From contig CM055318.2 of NCBI GenBank assembly GCA_029255685.2, positions 6,143,001-6,207,000 of the forward strand: a DNA stretch of 64,000 nt, written 5' to 3'. Position numbers and translations under genes: made by a program. Positions 45,961-56,812 of this stretch are shown here, in pieces; the first letter of the stretch is position 1, and every line of letters begins with the position of its first letter. This stretch comes from Silene conica. Its lineage: Eukaryota; Streptophyta; Magnoliopsida; Caryophyllales; Caryophyllaceae. The notes beneath the pieces were generated by a model. It had not been told where the DNA came from, ran no database searches, and saw nothing but the letters and a program-made list of their open reading frames with translations.

Positions 45961-47029
45961 GGCTATTTAGCGTATTACTACCTAATAAATTTAAAATTTT
46001 ACATCTTACTACCTAATATGTTCAATTTTTCAAATAACAACCTAATAAGTGTAAAAACTTACACGATTACTACCAAAATGACGGAAATTACTAAAAAATG
46101 ACGGAAATCAGTTTATTTCGTCCCGTTTAAATTTAAAACCTAATTTAATACCTAAATTGCCCTTCCCCTCCTTCCTCCATTAAAATACCATTAAAGTTCA
46201 AGGTGAAACTAAAGAAGTGTCCTTTACTTCTTTAGTCTTAGCATCAGTAAGTTCTACAGTGACTGGCTTCCCATTCTTTGCTGGAGTGATCTGTGAATGA
46301 CAGAAGTATATAAAAGCTTACTTCTTGAAGGTTTAAATAATAAAGGGTACTATAGAAAGAAGAGAATAATATACCTTTGTTGCAAAAACACCTATGTGGT
46401 AGTCAATTTTTTTAGGATTTATAAGAACCCTCTGCGCCAATTTTGCTATCTCTGGGTCAAACCCAGGCATAAATTGATCCAAAGCTTCTATAAATGTGAC
46501 CTGTGACCTGTGGCATAGTTTTACTTAAACATTAGGTGTTAATTGACACTGGTATAAGAAATGGACACAAAAATAACCCTCTAAACTTCTCTTGCACGAA
46601 AAGATGCAGCCATGGAGGTATTTTCAAGATGTCATCTAAATATTAGGATTCTAGGAGGAACAGCAGCATAGTGGGGTAAATTTGTTGGGCTTTAAAATCT
46701 TTCGGATATAAAGATAAGAGAACAATAGGTAGTAAGAAACAGAAACACAGAATACAATGGCGGCAGGAATAATTACTTTATGTGAGCTTTTACTGGGGAG
46801 GGAGAAGGATGGGTAAAATTTTAACAGGGAAAAGGTTTATTAAGGGAAGGGTAAGATGGTCATTTAACTTAACCCGAACATTTAAAACTAACTTAAGTTC
46901 GGTTTCCGTCAAAAAGGTAGCAAACTGATTAACATTGTGTGATTTTAGGTAGTTAGTTGCAAAATTTATTATATTAGGTAGTAAAACGTAAAATTTTAGA
47001 TTTATTAGGTAGTTATTTGTCATATTTCC
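45961..47029. mobile_element. Pack-MULE, 1069 bp, with captured gene fragment
   Basis: Exact 9-bp flanks ttaaaacaa (45952-45960, 47030-47038). Inverted ends about 120 bases long: 'ctacctaataaat.taaaa' followed by 'ttactacctaatat' on both sides. Between them lies a fragment of lipoamide dehydrogenase in antisense to the PMEI gene (see next). No transposase. Confidence 0.92.
46217..46500 (-). pseudogene. Captured fragment of plastid lipoamide dehydrogenase (LPD)
   Basis: Two exons with their intron on the minus strand. Exon 46500-46375 (42 codons) reads [18 protein letters not shown], then [16 protein letters not shown] and GVFATK, and ends at a normal gt donor. Exon 46290-46217 reads ITPAKNGKPVTVELTDAK up to KEVKDT, after a normal ag acceptor. 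This is the central NAD-binding part of the plastidial E3 subunit of pyruvate dehydrogenase, as I know it from Arabidopsis LPD1/LPD2. The parent gene is not in this window. It shows that the Pack-MULE took genomic DNA and not a processed copy. As a 284-bp piece it has no enzyme function. Confidence 0.88.
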
Positions 47030-47780
47030 TTAAAACAATAGCATAAAAATTTGATATTTTATTAACTATATGTAATTATTATTGTATTATGTGGTTATGA
47101 TAAATAATTCCCTCTGTTTATTGGGTTGATTTATTTGTTTTATAATTCTCGTTCGTTATAGTCAATTATAAATAATAAACGACTATATAACTGAAAGTTT
47201 GAAATAAATGTCTTGTAAAAAAAAATTAAAAAATTGAAAAAATTCGATGAAGTAGAAGATTAGAGGAAAAGGTCCTATGGGCTGGGTGTCGGTCGCAAAG
47301 GGGTCTGGTCTAATTAGTTCCGGGTAGCTAAATTTTTGGGTTTTGTCGGGATCGATTTTTCTGGCGGTTCTGGTCAAGTTTTGTCGGGGTAGGTAGGTTT
47401 TGACTTCAATGTCAATGGTTTTAAGAGTATTTCGTACATTCTAGTGACTGACTGACTTCACACTTTATTTAAACCTTGTCGACAAACTACACATATTGTA
47501 GTCATTGTTGTCAATCTTTAGGACGTCTACAGTAGAATGGTTCGGGCCTGGTTTAGTTTCTATCAAACCAAATCTAGACTTATTTTAGAACGTCTACAGT
47601 AAAATATGTTATTGCAACCTATTTTAAATCTCGTCAAACATTCTAACCGCTTCTAGATCATCCACAATACTATCAACCAGAGCGTCGATACTCGATATAT
47701 CCCATCTCGCCCACAAGTGGGTGCATGTACAACCCACTTGAAGAGCCACCCCCCTCCTCCCTCCCATCCCCATCCTTCAC

Positions 47781-49613
47781 ACCTACCTATACCCTATTCA
47801 AAAGGCATAGTCACTAGAATTCCATAAGGAAAGATATCTCATACTATTAATATCTTCATCCTATTGTAAGAGTAAGACTATTAGACTAAGACACCTTTAT
47901 AAAACCAAAGCAATCTCACAAGATATCTTATTCGATTTGGACCAATATCAAAATATCAAAATATCTTATCAACTCTTTCAATCATAAATATCAACAAAAA
48001 TATCTAATTTCTCTAGTCTTCCCACCTTCTCATGCCAGGATGGCAAAAAGTGCAAATAATTTAACAAAACAACATCAATCACATTTGGACCTACCACTTT
48101 CCGAACCATACTTTTTTTTATCATATTAATTTCATTCATACTTTGCCTATCTCATTTAATACTATCACAAATTCTCATTGTAGACGGAGGGTATCCGTCA
48201 CAAGGAGAAGACGGATACCATTTTGTCTCACAAAATGTCCATTTAGAAGAGAGAGGAAAACACATGGGATGTCCCACCTTTGTCCCCTATTCGTTTTGTG
48301 AGTGTCATTATCCGTCTCTCCATCCGACCCGTCACAAGCAAGACTAACCGTAATACTATTTCTTTTGGTGTATTTGTATACCATTCGGTTTTGTCCGATT
48401 TGAGGAGGGTATGACTATTAACGCGGCAAAACTCTTCCTCATGTGTTTTATCATGGTTGTATTTCTATGGTTTAAACACAGGATCTTTTGTTAAACTTGA
48501 ACAATAATCATTTATGAGTTAGGCTCTGTCTGGTAAAACGAACTAAAAAGTTATCTGAAACCTGAAAACGTACTTGAAAACTGAAAAAGCTAGCTAAAAC
48601 CTGAAAAAGGTAGTTGGAAATTAGAAGCTGATAAGCTGACTGATTATAAAAAAAAATGTTTGACAAACTAACGAAAATGTAGCTTATTTTGGTGAAATGA
48701 CATAAAAAGATATAATAACTATTTACTACCGTATATTATAGATGGAAGGGTATAAAGGTAATATAACCTAAAATCAAGTACCTTGAAATATGCTACCTTA
48801 TGTAGCATTTCATTTTAGTTGGCTTATTTGACCAAATAAGCTATTTGTCAAACACTCCCAAGAAAATAACCTTCCTATTCTTTTGGTAAAAAAGTTAGTT
48901 CAAACAAATTAGGTACCTAAATTGCACTACCGAACTAAGCATTAGTCCAAGTGCTCATAACATTTCATGTAGGCCATGTTTGATAGTCCGCGAATTATTA
49001 TTAAGAAGTAGATTTGTTAAACAGATTATAAATGATAGGTTCGGATAACCTGTTTAACTAGTGCATTTCAATTAACAGATTTAATTGGAGTATTTGGTAA
49101 TTAGCGGGTTTAAGTAATACGTTGAATAGCAGTCTATTCAAAAACAGTAGATTGAAGCTCATTCTAACGTTTTAATACACCACTTGGCACTTATCAAACA
49201 TGTAAATTAGTAGATTTATAAGTCAATTTAAAAACTTTAAAAATGCTTAAAATTCATCAATCTAGTATTTACCAAACACACTTTAATAGTATTAAACAAT
49301 TTTCTATACACGTAATTACCCATATTATTGTAAATTTTATTCAACTAAACATAATTTTGTATTTCAATTAAATTATCAATAATTATTTACAAAATTAGTA
49401 TATTAATTCCAAAATTTTAATCAGATTTTATATTTCGTGTACAATAACGTGGTACACCGGTCGAACCGTTTTTTCCCCCTCTATATCTTTCAAGTTTTGG
49501 CCCATTCTTATCATGTGCCTTGTCCTTCACTACTAAAAATATCTTACCACCTCCAAAACTCAATCACTCATCATTTTCTTCAAAAACTTCAATTCCAATT
49601 AAAAAAATAAAAA
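47781..49613. other. Intergenic region and CONSTANS-like upstream region
   Basis: 48177-48350 has mirrored-looking 'gacggagggtatccgtcaca' and 'ccgacccgtcacaagc' parts and may be a MITE. From 48522 ('ttaggctctgtctggtaaaa') to about 48875 a second possible MITE. Otherwise no gene. 'tctatatctt' near 49480 is the best TATA-like element for the next gene. Confidence 0.4.
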
Positions 49614-50177
49614 ATGAACCCAGAATGCAACTATTGCTCACAAAACGCCGCCGTTTTATACTGCGAAGCTGACTCAGCACACCTCTGTTTACTATGCGAC
49701 CGTGAAGTCCACTCCGCCAACTCCCTCTCCCTAAAACACACCCGAGTCATCCGGTTCGGAGCTAGGGTCGGGTCAGGAGGTTCAGAACCCGATCCTGGCT
49801 CCGAACCTGTACCTGTTGTCAACGGATGCCCCCTTGCAGCTGACCTCGCTCGTTTATGTGGAATTGATATAACCGGGTCCGGGTTGGATTTGGTGGTGCC
49901 GTGTTTGGGTGATATGGGTAAGGACGCGGTGTATGAGCAATTGGTTAGGTTGGGGAAGTGGGATACGGTCAAGGAAGAGAGAGAAAGTGGGTCGGAATTT
50001 GGTCCAGATACTCCGAGTCTAGATGCTGCAGATGGGTCGGATGTTTTGATGAAAACGACACCGTTTACTTCGTTGTTGATGATGGAAGATGAAGGTGGAT
50101 TTAGTAAAGAAGAAGGTGATGTTTTGTGGGAATACGATCCTGGTTATCAAACAGAAGCTGCTCAGGTTGATTTTCTT

Positions 50178-50211
<34 letters not shown>

Positions 50212-52791
50212 CTCATTTAAGACGGTCTTACACAAAATACGTGTTTTATTGTCCGGTCTCAAATGAGACGCATTGCCATTTGCCAGTACAGAAAAGTTGA
50301 TACCCGGGTTACCGAGTTCTTAACCACTAGACTAAGACCTCTCCGGTCTAAATATTTGTATATAAAACGGATCGGTTAATATGACCAAATAAATATCGTT
50401 TTAAAAAGTAAATATTTATATAATATTTTTCTAAATTTAATTTCTTAAAATGCAGTTTATCAAAAGCTGCTTGTAGACTCAAATTTAGTTGATTTACTCC
50501 GCATGTTTATGGACTTATTTCGTTTGTAAAGCTGATTTATACCCTGAAAGGTATAACAATGGATAATAAGTTCAAAATGATAGGGAGCAAGTTAAATAAA
50601 TTTGAGTATTGAAGCAATTTTTGATAAAATTGTAACATAAGTTGTATTTTTACGAAAAAAAAAGTATTATATATAATAGAGTAATTTTGAAAAACTGAAT
50701 TTTAAAACCGAGTTATTTTTAATTTATTTTTTGGGTAAGGCGGTATTATTTTTTAATTGTAATGACTAATGATGATTTGGAATTTTTTATTAGGTTCTCA
50801 AAAGTTCTAGTTGATTTTTGTTTAATTGTTTAATTAATTGATCAAGTTAGAAAATTGATTTTGAATTGTTCTTTTTGCATATTATTTTAATTGCTCAAGG
50901 TTAGTTATGAATTTTTTTGGGGTTTACGTGTCATATCAAATCATCAACCTATGATTAGGTAAAAAGTTGCAAGTTTGCTGAAATATCTGAGCTTCTGTGT
51001 CTGAATGCCTGAATGTCTGATCATGGCTTTACAAGACGGTCCTTTTATTGGTTAAAGACGGTCTTTTTATTGGTTAAAGACGCTTTTTTTACAAAGTTAC
51101 AATCAATAAATGAGTGCTTTTATATAGAAAAATCGTGTCACACAGACTTACACAATAATTCGTCAATCTTGTAATCAAATGAATGGACGGAGCGTAGCTG
51201 AGAAGAACCATGGATGTAGTGTTTCAAAGTATTGTCATTCTGCTGTTATTTGCAGCCAAAACCTTAAGGTGGTTTTTGAGGTTGCTAGGATTCGAACTCG
51301 TAACCTACGGTCACACTGGCTCTGATAGCATGATAGATGAACCATCTCAACCAAAACCTTAAAGGTGATGGTTGAGACCAACTATTATTAATATTCCTAA
51401 TAGTAAATAGGTGAAATCGAGTTTAATTAAAAAGGTGTGATGCAGTAGTGCAGTTAATTTTTGTTGGCTGGACATAATTTTGTTAGACGGTTTGCTAATA
51501 TTTTCCATCGGTTTATGTGGTAAGGCATGGGACGGAAACTGGGGAAGATCACTGGAAATGGACACAGATGAGAATTCGTGCACGTCTAGTATGGTGCCGG
51601 AAAATGCGTGTGAGATGCAATGCTCTGAAATTCTTAAGGGGTCTCAATCTCGAAAGGTAACTGACTCTCTGGAGGCTGTATAACATCTATGCATTACTAT
51701 TATCTTTCTGCCAGTTTGCAGTTTTTTAATTTATATTAATCTCTTGACGTCGGTAAAACCAATTGCAGGATGGTAGAAATCAGCAGACAGTATCGGATCA
51801 GTTTTTTGTTACCGTCGACAACTGCAGTAGACCTTCAGTTGGAGCGTCATCAGATGAAAATGCAATTAAACCGGAAACAACTGAAGGTGAACCCGATTTC
51901 CAGGTCTTGGAATGGCCTTACTGGCGCAAACCTTTGAGTCAATCTGACATGGATCAGTTGGCAGAAAACCGTGGCAAAGCTATGCTACGTTACCAGGAGA
52001 AGAAGAAAAACAGAAGGTAATACTTCCTTTTACAATTCATTTGTGCTTCCTGGTTTGCATTAACACAAACCATTGTTCATAGTTTAAATGTCCACCTACC
52101 ATATATGTCGGTCTTCACTTCTAGACATCTTGTGCCATACCCTTATCAAACACGACTTTTAAGGATATCGGTATGGAACTCCAACCAGACACTTGCCAAG
52201 TTACCAATTTGCCAACCGAAGATAGAAAGGTAGGGAATCGTCACTTGAAGCACCCCCATTTACTTGAGAAACTTTGAATGTTGCACATGATAGATAAACC
52301 ATTTCAACCAAAACCTTAAGGTTATGATTGAGATCCAACTATTGTTAATATTCCTAATATGCTCCCTCACTCAAATGTCAATTGGGCTTGAAGAGTGGTT
52401 AGTTTGCACAGGCCCATACCGTGTGCTGGTTTCCACTTCGTGGTTTTTTTTGAGGGGTTTTGAGGTTACCAGAATTCGAACCCGTGACCTTCGGTCACAC
52501 TGGCTCTGATAACATGATAGATGAACCATCTCAACCAAAACCTTAAGGTTATGATTGAGGTCCAACTATTGTTAATGTTCATAATAGCACATAATTTTTT
52601 GGGTTTATAAGATTAAAATTTAAATGTGTACCGGTATGGCCGTATCCTTATATTTTGATATGGAATACATGAACAGGTATGATAAGCACATTCGATATGA
52701 ATCAAGGAAGGCTAGGGCTGATATACGGCAGCGAGTAAAGGGTAGATTCGTCAAGGCAAGTAACTCGACAGATGTGGAAGATCATAACTGA
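49614..52791 (+). CDS. CONSTANS-like zinc finger protein (one B-box plus CCT)
   Basis: Nuclear transcriptional regulator of the BBX/COL family. Exons: 49614-50165, 51525-51656, 51769-52016 and 52677-52791; joined in frame to 348 aa. The N-terminal B-box has all zinc ligands: C5, C8, C17, D20, C25, C28, H33, H42 ([37 protein letters not shown]). The C-terminal CCT domain spans exons 3 and 4 ([39 protein letters not shown]). The four-exon structure and 'GCP..ADLA' motif fit the COL9-COL15 group, which normally has a second, divergent B-box. Here a Gly/Ser/Pro/Glu linker ([13 protein letters not shown]) replaces it. Exon 2 starts at an unusual 'taag' acceptor, supported by [11 protein letters not shown] aligning with the family's W-D-x-N-x-G-R motif. 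Possible roles in light or flowering signalling are family knowledge only. Confidence 0.9.
50180..50207. repeat. T28 tract just inside COL intron 1
   Basis: About 28 T in a row, beginning 14 bases after the exon 1 donor (cag|gttgat). The exact length is uncertain. U-rich sequence right after a weak donor often helps its recognition in plants. Confidence 0.85.
51210..51402 (-). mobile_element. Truncated TRIM in COL intron 1
   Basis: One LTR (51331-51402, 72 bp) with the PBS-like tgctatcagagccag next to it on the minus strand (51316-51330), and part of the internal region with gttcgaatcct. The other LTR and the PPT are missing, although a 'ccaaaaccttaaggtgg' scrap at 51256 may be part of it. 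Confidence 0.7.
52288..52586 (-). mobile_element. Complete TRIM, 299 bp, 72-bp LTRs, in COL intron 3
   Basis: Two LTRs of 72 bp (52288-52359, 52515-52586) beginning tgatagat.aaccat.tcaa on the plus strand. Exact 5-bp target duplication gcaca (52283-52287, 52587-52591). On the minus strand the 5' LTR (52586-52515) is followed directly by a primer binding site tgttatcagagccag, matching the usual initiator-tRNA-Met PBS (tggtatcagagc). A purine-rich tract gagtgagggagca precedes the 3' LTR. The internal 155 bp code for nothing. This defines a terminal-repeat retrotransposon in miniature, which must use enzymes of a copia partner. Confidence 0.9.
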
Positions 52792-54493
52792 ATAATTGAT
52801 CGTACATCTGACGTATTGCTTGTAGAATTTAGATATCAGAAATTCAGTCTTCTCCTGTTTAGCAGGGCCTTGTTTGTCAGAGACGTTTGCCGACCATTTT
52901 GCCGACCTGGTTGTCTAGTAGAATAAACGCGCCTCGTGATCTCGTTCCAAGCTGGCCGGTTTTCAGCCAAGGCAAACAGAGAAGGCGGCTGGGTTAGCAG
53001 TTCAACATCCTTGTTGACAATTGACTGTCGATTATGAATGGCGATATGCCATCTGTGTCATTCTCTCTTTGTCACTGTAAGTCATAACTCTCAACTTATC
53101 TGTAACTTATAACTGAATACACTGCAGCAATTCTGCAGCTGTAGCATAGTCATGTAGCATATGTAGAGATTGTACTGTCAATCGTGCTCGGCGAGCTAAA
53201 TGTCCGTGTATCTTAGTGTCTATGAAACATATTTACTGCTTGTGCTTTTGTTGTAATTTCTCTGCACATTGCTGTTATTATGTACCAGTATTCATTAGAA
53301 CAAATGAAAAATAACCATTTCAGGTTCGGTCATTTCAAGTCGAGTAATTTCAGATCGGTCTGTTATGGGCCGTAGCTACTTTAAACTGTTAATTCTGATT
53401 AAATTTCCAAGTCTGCTTTAGCTTTGCTAGCTCTTTCAGTAAATTATCCTACTCCTACAAGTCTGCAACCTATAGTGTCTTCTTGCCAAAGTTGTACTCC
53501 TTCCGGTAAACAAATGAGTGGGACGAAAGGAGCATCGCGAATGTTATGACTTATGAGTAATGACTTACTATGAATTACTCTCCCCGTCTCAGTCATTTAT
53601 TTATCTTTGGTTTTGGCACAAAGACGAGGAAAGAGAAAGGGGTCAATTATTTGATGAAAAGTGGACCATTTTGAGTGTGGATGATCAAATTGCGATCAAG
53701 GGCATTTCTAAAACAGAATGATAAACAATTGATTAAGATGCCCAAAACATGGTTTTGAATCTCAGTATCGATCATAGTCGCGGTATCGGTATAATTTGTC
53801 CTTAATAGGTCTTCATGGACGGATCGTGATGAATCTCAATCATTTCTCGTGCGATATCTCGTATCGGTAAAGGAAAATCCAATATAATTAGGCCCATACA
53901 ATACAACTCGGGTTAGTTTTTGGACATTTTCCCAAATAAAATACGAGTTTGTGAGTATATGAGATGATCTAATTAGTAGAGTACCACCTACTAACGCACG
54001 CATGAATTAAATTAAACATTGGAGTGTACCAAACGAAACAAATATTACTAAACATGTATAATTGTGTCACTACTCATTACTATCACTACAACAATAATGC
54101 ACCCATGATTAATTAATATAATCCCTCCCTTCTGAGCATTTGTTATCTTTGATTTTGACGTAAAGACGAAAGAAAAAGAAGATAACCAATTGTTATCTTT
54201 AATTTTGACGTAAAGACGAAAGAAAAAGAAGATAACCAATTATTTAACGTTAAGTGGAATAAATTAAGTATAAAAAATTGAATTTATTCATCAAAAACAT
54301 ATATTTATAATAGAAAAATAAATATTAATTTAAATACCCAAAAATAAAATAGGTAAACATATAACCATGACTGCGAGAATCCGTACTTAATATTCATAAC
54401 CAAAACAAGTTTAAGCACTTTCATATTATTTGTTCTCAATCACCTACTTTTTCACGTACAAATTAAATACCCTTTTCAACGTTAATTTAAATT
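52792..54493. other. Intergenic region with MITE remains
   Basis: First the COL 3' UTR. Then Stowaway-like relics near 53578 ('ctccccgtctcagtcattt') and 54122 ('ccctcccttctgagcatttg'). The truncated hAT family member at 53748-53925 starts catggttttgaatctcagta, like 12143, but has lost its right end. No gene. Confidence 0.55.
54141..54240. repeat. Tandem repeat, 2 x 50 bp
   Basis: Two units starting tgttatcttt and ending gataaccaat, one difference (g/a). Probably a duplicated inner part of a Stowaway-type MITE. Confidence 0.9.
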
Positions 54494-54503
54494 TCTATAT
54501 AAG
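54494..54503 (+). promoter_or_regulatory. TATA box of the CASP-like gene
   Basis: tctatataag about 100 bases before the ATG at 54600, followed by a CT-rich leader (ctctttctctctatc). Confidence 0.6.
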
Positions 54504-54599
54504 ATTAGACTAATCATTAATTATGCAAATTCATATTACATTTGTTTGCTTGTTTGAATTGCTCTTTCTCTCTATCATTTTAAGCTGAATTTCGATTCA

Positions 54600-55646
54600 A
54601 TGGCGTCTGACAACGGTGATCAATCCAAATCGATGTCGAATCAGTTTGGCAAAGGTCTGTTTTTAGCACAAATCATGCTTAGGAGTTTAACTAGCTTCCT
54701 TGCCTTGGCTGCGACTTTAGTGATGGTTAAGAGCGGCCAGTCGACGACAATTTTTGGTATCGTTTTTCAGGCTAAGTATAGCTACTCTTCGGCTTTCAGG
54801 TGATTTTTTTAGTTTTGTTTACGCGAATTCTTACTAATACTGTATTAGATACGGTGAGACAACGTACACCTGACTCCCTTATATATCGTACTAGTACGCT
54901 AGTAGAGACGACAATCAAAGAATGAGGGAAAAACGTGCAAGTTTAATCTCGGTTTTTTAACAATTATTATTTATTTTTGTAATAAGTTGCTTTTACATTT
55001 CAAATTGTTATTTCAATTTTTATAGGTTTCGGAACATGCTTTATTCATATGAAATTATTTTCGGTTTCCATTTAAGTAAAGAAATACACAAAGTAATATA
55101 ATGTGTGACACGGCCTGCAGGTTTTTCGTAGGTACAAATATAGCTGTATGTGCCTTATCTGTGATCTCGGTTATTGCCATTTGTGCTTTCTATGGCCCCA
55201 ACTCGAACTCGAACAACAACTTCTCTCTGTTTCTCTATGATCTGGTACGAAACAATTAACATTTACTGTCTATGCTTTAACGTAACAAAAAAAAGCGCAT
55301 TCAACTAACTTTAAAATAATAAAACATTAGCAAAATGACGTGAATATGTGATATAAATATATGATTATTAATTCGTTGTTTCTATTTATTTTGGTTTGAT
55401 GGGTAGATTGCGATGGTATTCTCAATGGCGGGGTGCGCAGCAGCGACATCAATCGGATACGTGGGAAAATATGGACAAGACCAAATCGGATGGACAAAAA
55501 TATGCGACGATGTTACAAAATTCTGCAATTTAGTGATGCTATCACTTGCATTCTCGTACCTGTCATTTATTTGCCTATTTGCTCTCATTATCATCGCTTT
55601 CAGGCAGGCTCGTACACTGTCAACCAACCTCCTAAACAAGGATTAA
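54600..55646 (+). CDS. CASP-like membrane protein (UPF0497 family)
   Basis: A four-helix plasma-membrane protein of the CASP/CASPL family; founding members build the Casparian strip membrane domain, most CASPLs have unknown roles. Exons: 54600-54799, 55121-55244 and 55407-55646; joined in frame to 187 aa, the usual size. Helix 1 is about residues 18-45 (LFLAQIMLRSLTSFLALAAT, with the conserved Arg). An extracellular loop follows, then YSYSSAFRFFVGTNI, the family motif leading into helix 2. LFLYDL leads into helix 3 (MVFSMAGCAAATSIGYVG, with the conserved Asp just before it). Helix 4 is LVMLSLAFSYLSFICLFALI. The loop between helices 3 and 4 has the family's WTKICDDVTKFC cysteines. N- and C-termini are short and cytosolic. 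The subfamily looks like CASPL1, but this is not certain. Confidence 0.92.
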
Positions 55647-56575
55647 CTTTATTTAACCCTTACGAACAAAATTTATCTTTTCTTACCTTGTAGTTGTAGA
55701 ATTTACCCATTGTAAAATTGGTAATTATTTAAGTGAGACATGCATTTACTTTGTCGTGGTAGAATTTATTTGTGTTTGTTATGAAGAAGTGTGCATTTGG
55801 TCGCAGTGTTCCATAGTTCTTCCTTCAATTGATGTAGGTGCATAAGTATTACTCGTACAAAAGAAATGGGACTTCAAATTGTAGCGGATCTTGGAGTAAA
55901 TAATAAGAAAGGTAGTAGTGTAAGTTGTTGATTAGTGTTTAAAAGGCGGTCTAATGATAATTTTAGACTGAAATATAAAAAATCAGCAGGGTCGGCCGTC
56001 TTCCTGACATTATTAATCAGGATTATAGGGCTGTAAGTGATCTGAGCTAATTCGTAGAGTTCTTGGAATCAGCTTGGTAAAAGCTTGACTCGAAATCAGT
56101 CAAAACTAATTTCGAGTTGGGGTGGTCCAAATCCGAGCCGATTCCGAGCTTAGTAGACCTCGGAATCGGAAGTTCGTTTAGGCTCATATATCTATTATTT
56201 TTAGTTATTTTGTCATTTTGTAATTGTTTTTTTCCTAATAAAATGTCATTTTAACATTTATAATCATATTTTATTATATTTGTATTTTATTTAATATATA
56301 TTAATTTTTAATTTGATTTAACAATTCAATAAATAAAATAAAATAAAGATTTAACCGAACTCGAATAGAGTTCGAGCCTAATCTAAGCTGATTCCCCACT
56401 TTGATCTTTTAAGCTCGGATAATTCCGAGCCGATTCCAAGCCCACTCGAGCTCGAGCTCAAATCTGCTCGATTACACCCCCTAATCAAGAATAAATATTT
56501 AAGTCTTTACCTTATTGATTTTTCTTCGAACTTTTATTATCTAAATGATAAATTCTCATTTGTGAAAGGTGTAAA
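55647..56575. other. Intergenic with a hAT-like MITE (about 56034-56482)
   Basis: After the CASP-like 3' UTR, 'tagggctgtaagtgatctg' (56034) and the mirrored 'ttagggggtgtaatcgagc' (right end near 56482) enclose sequence rich in 'tcgagct' and 'attccgagc'. The flanks share 'atca.ga' only in part, so the target duplication is imperfect. Confidence 0.5.
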
Positions 56576-56812
56576 TGTAAAGCGTAAGAGATTAATGTGA
56601 AATGTATATTGCTAATGAGATAAGAGTACAATATATATAGTAGTTACATAGGATGTGTAGAGGGATTAGAAGACTAACTATACACAAAGACTTAGCTATA
56701 ATTAAGAATATATTTTCCTTATTTGATTCCATTAGGGTTTGTAGTATGATATGGGATGTTTGATAGATATGGGTTTGTTGATGGGCTTGCAGTAGTTGTA
56801 GTATTGTTAACA
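56576..56812 (-). repeat. 3' LTR of the copia element (minus strand)
   Basis: 237 bp, compared directly with 61146-61382; five substitutions seen. It includes the 'ctaatgagataag' and 'tacaatatatatagtagtta' promoter-like region. Confidence 0.95.

Larger units (their letters stand above)
44838..47046 (+). pseudogene. PMEI/invertase-inhibitor-like copy 3, split by two transposons
   Basis: Coding parts 44838-45203 and 45798-45960, with the last codons and stop at 47039-47046. The first part (122 codons) is about 90 percent identical to PMEI gene 2: signal peptide, CKKTPFFDLC, CGECAKGYNGIVSKLL. The frame ends because the inserted hAT MITE begins with TAG directly after codon AAG (45201-45203). 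The second part carries KSCDEQFSKANMTEP and lacks one Ser codon. A Pack-MULE then separates the last three codons from the rest. Without both insertions the frame would be nearly normal, so the damage is recent. The promoter and leader intron look as in gene 2 but contain a SINE and a MULE MITE. A truncated, secreted 122-aa product lacking the last cysteine is conceivable but probably unstable. Confidence 0.92.
43030..47780. repeat. Segmental duplication, unit 2 (contains PMEI pseudogene 3)
   Basis: The second copy of the block described at 35612. Compared with unit 1 it has a SINE (43642-43823), a MULE MITE (44126-44438), a hAT MITE (45204-45789) and a Pack-MULE (45961-47029), while lacking the 4.9-kb insertion block of unit 1. 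The left edge is at about 43030; the right edge, after 'ccacccccctcctccctccc', at about 47770. Confidence 0.85.

Noticed and set aside
48177..48384. Possible MITE with 'gacggaggg' and 'cccgtcaca' ends
   Set aside because: Mirrored parts are short and I found no target duplication, so it is only mentioned in the region entry.
51290..51302. tRNA-like box gattcgaactc (also at 52475 and 13171), as a possible tRNA gene or SINE
   Set aside because: At 52475 it sits inside a complete TRIM next to the PBS, and no cloverleaf can be drawn; the others are relics of the same kind.
52288..52586. Cassandra-type TRIM with 5S rRNA promoter in its LTR
   Set aside because: The 72-bp LTRs contain no 5S-like boxes; Cassandra LTRs are also longer.
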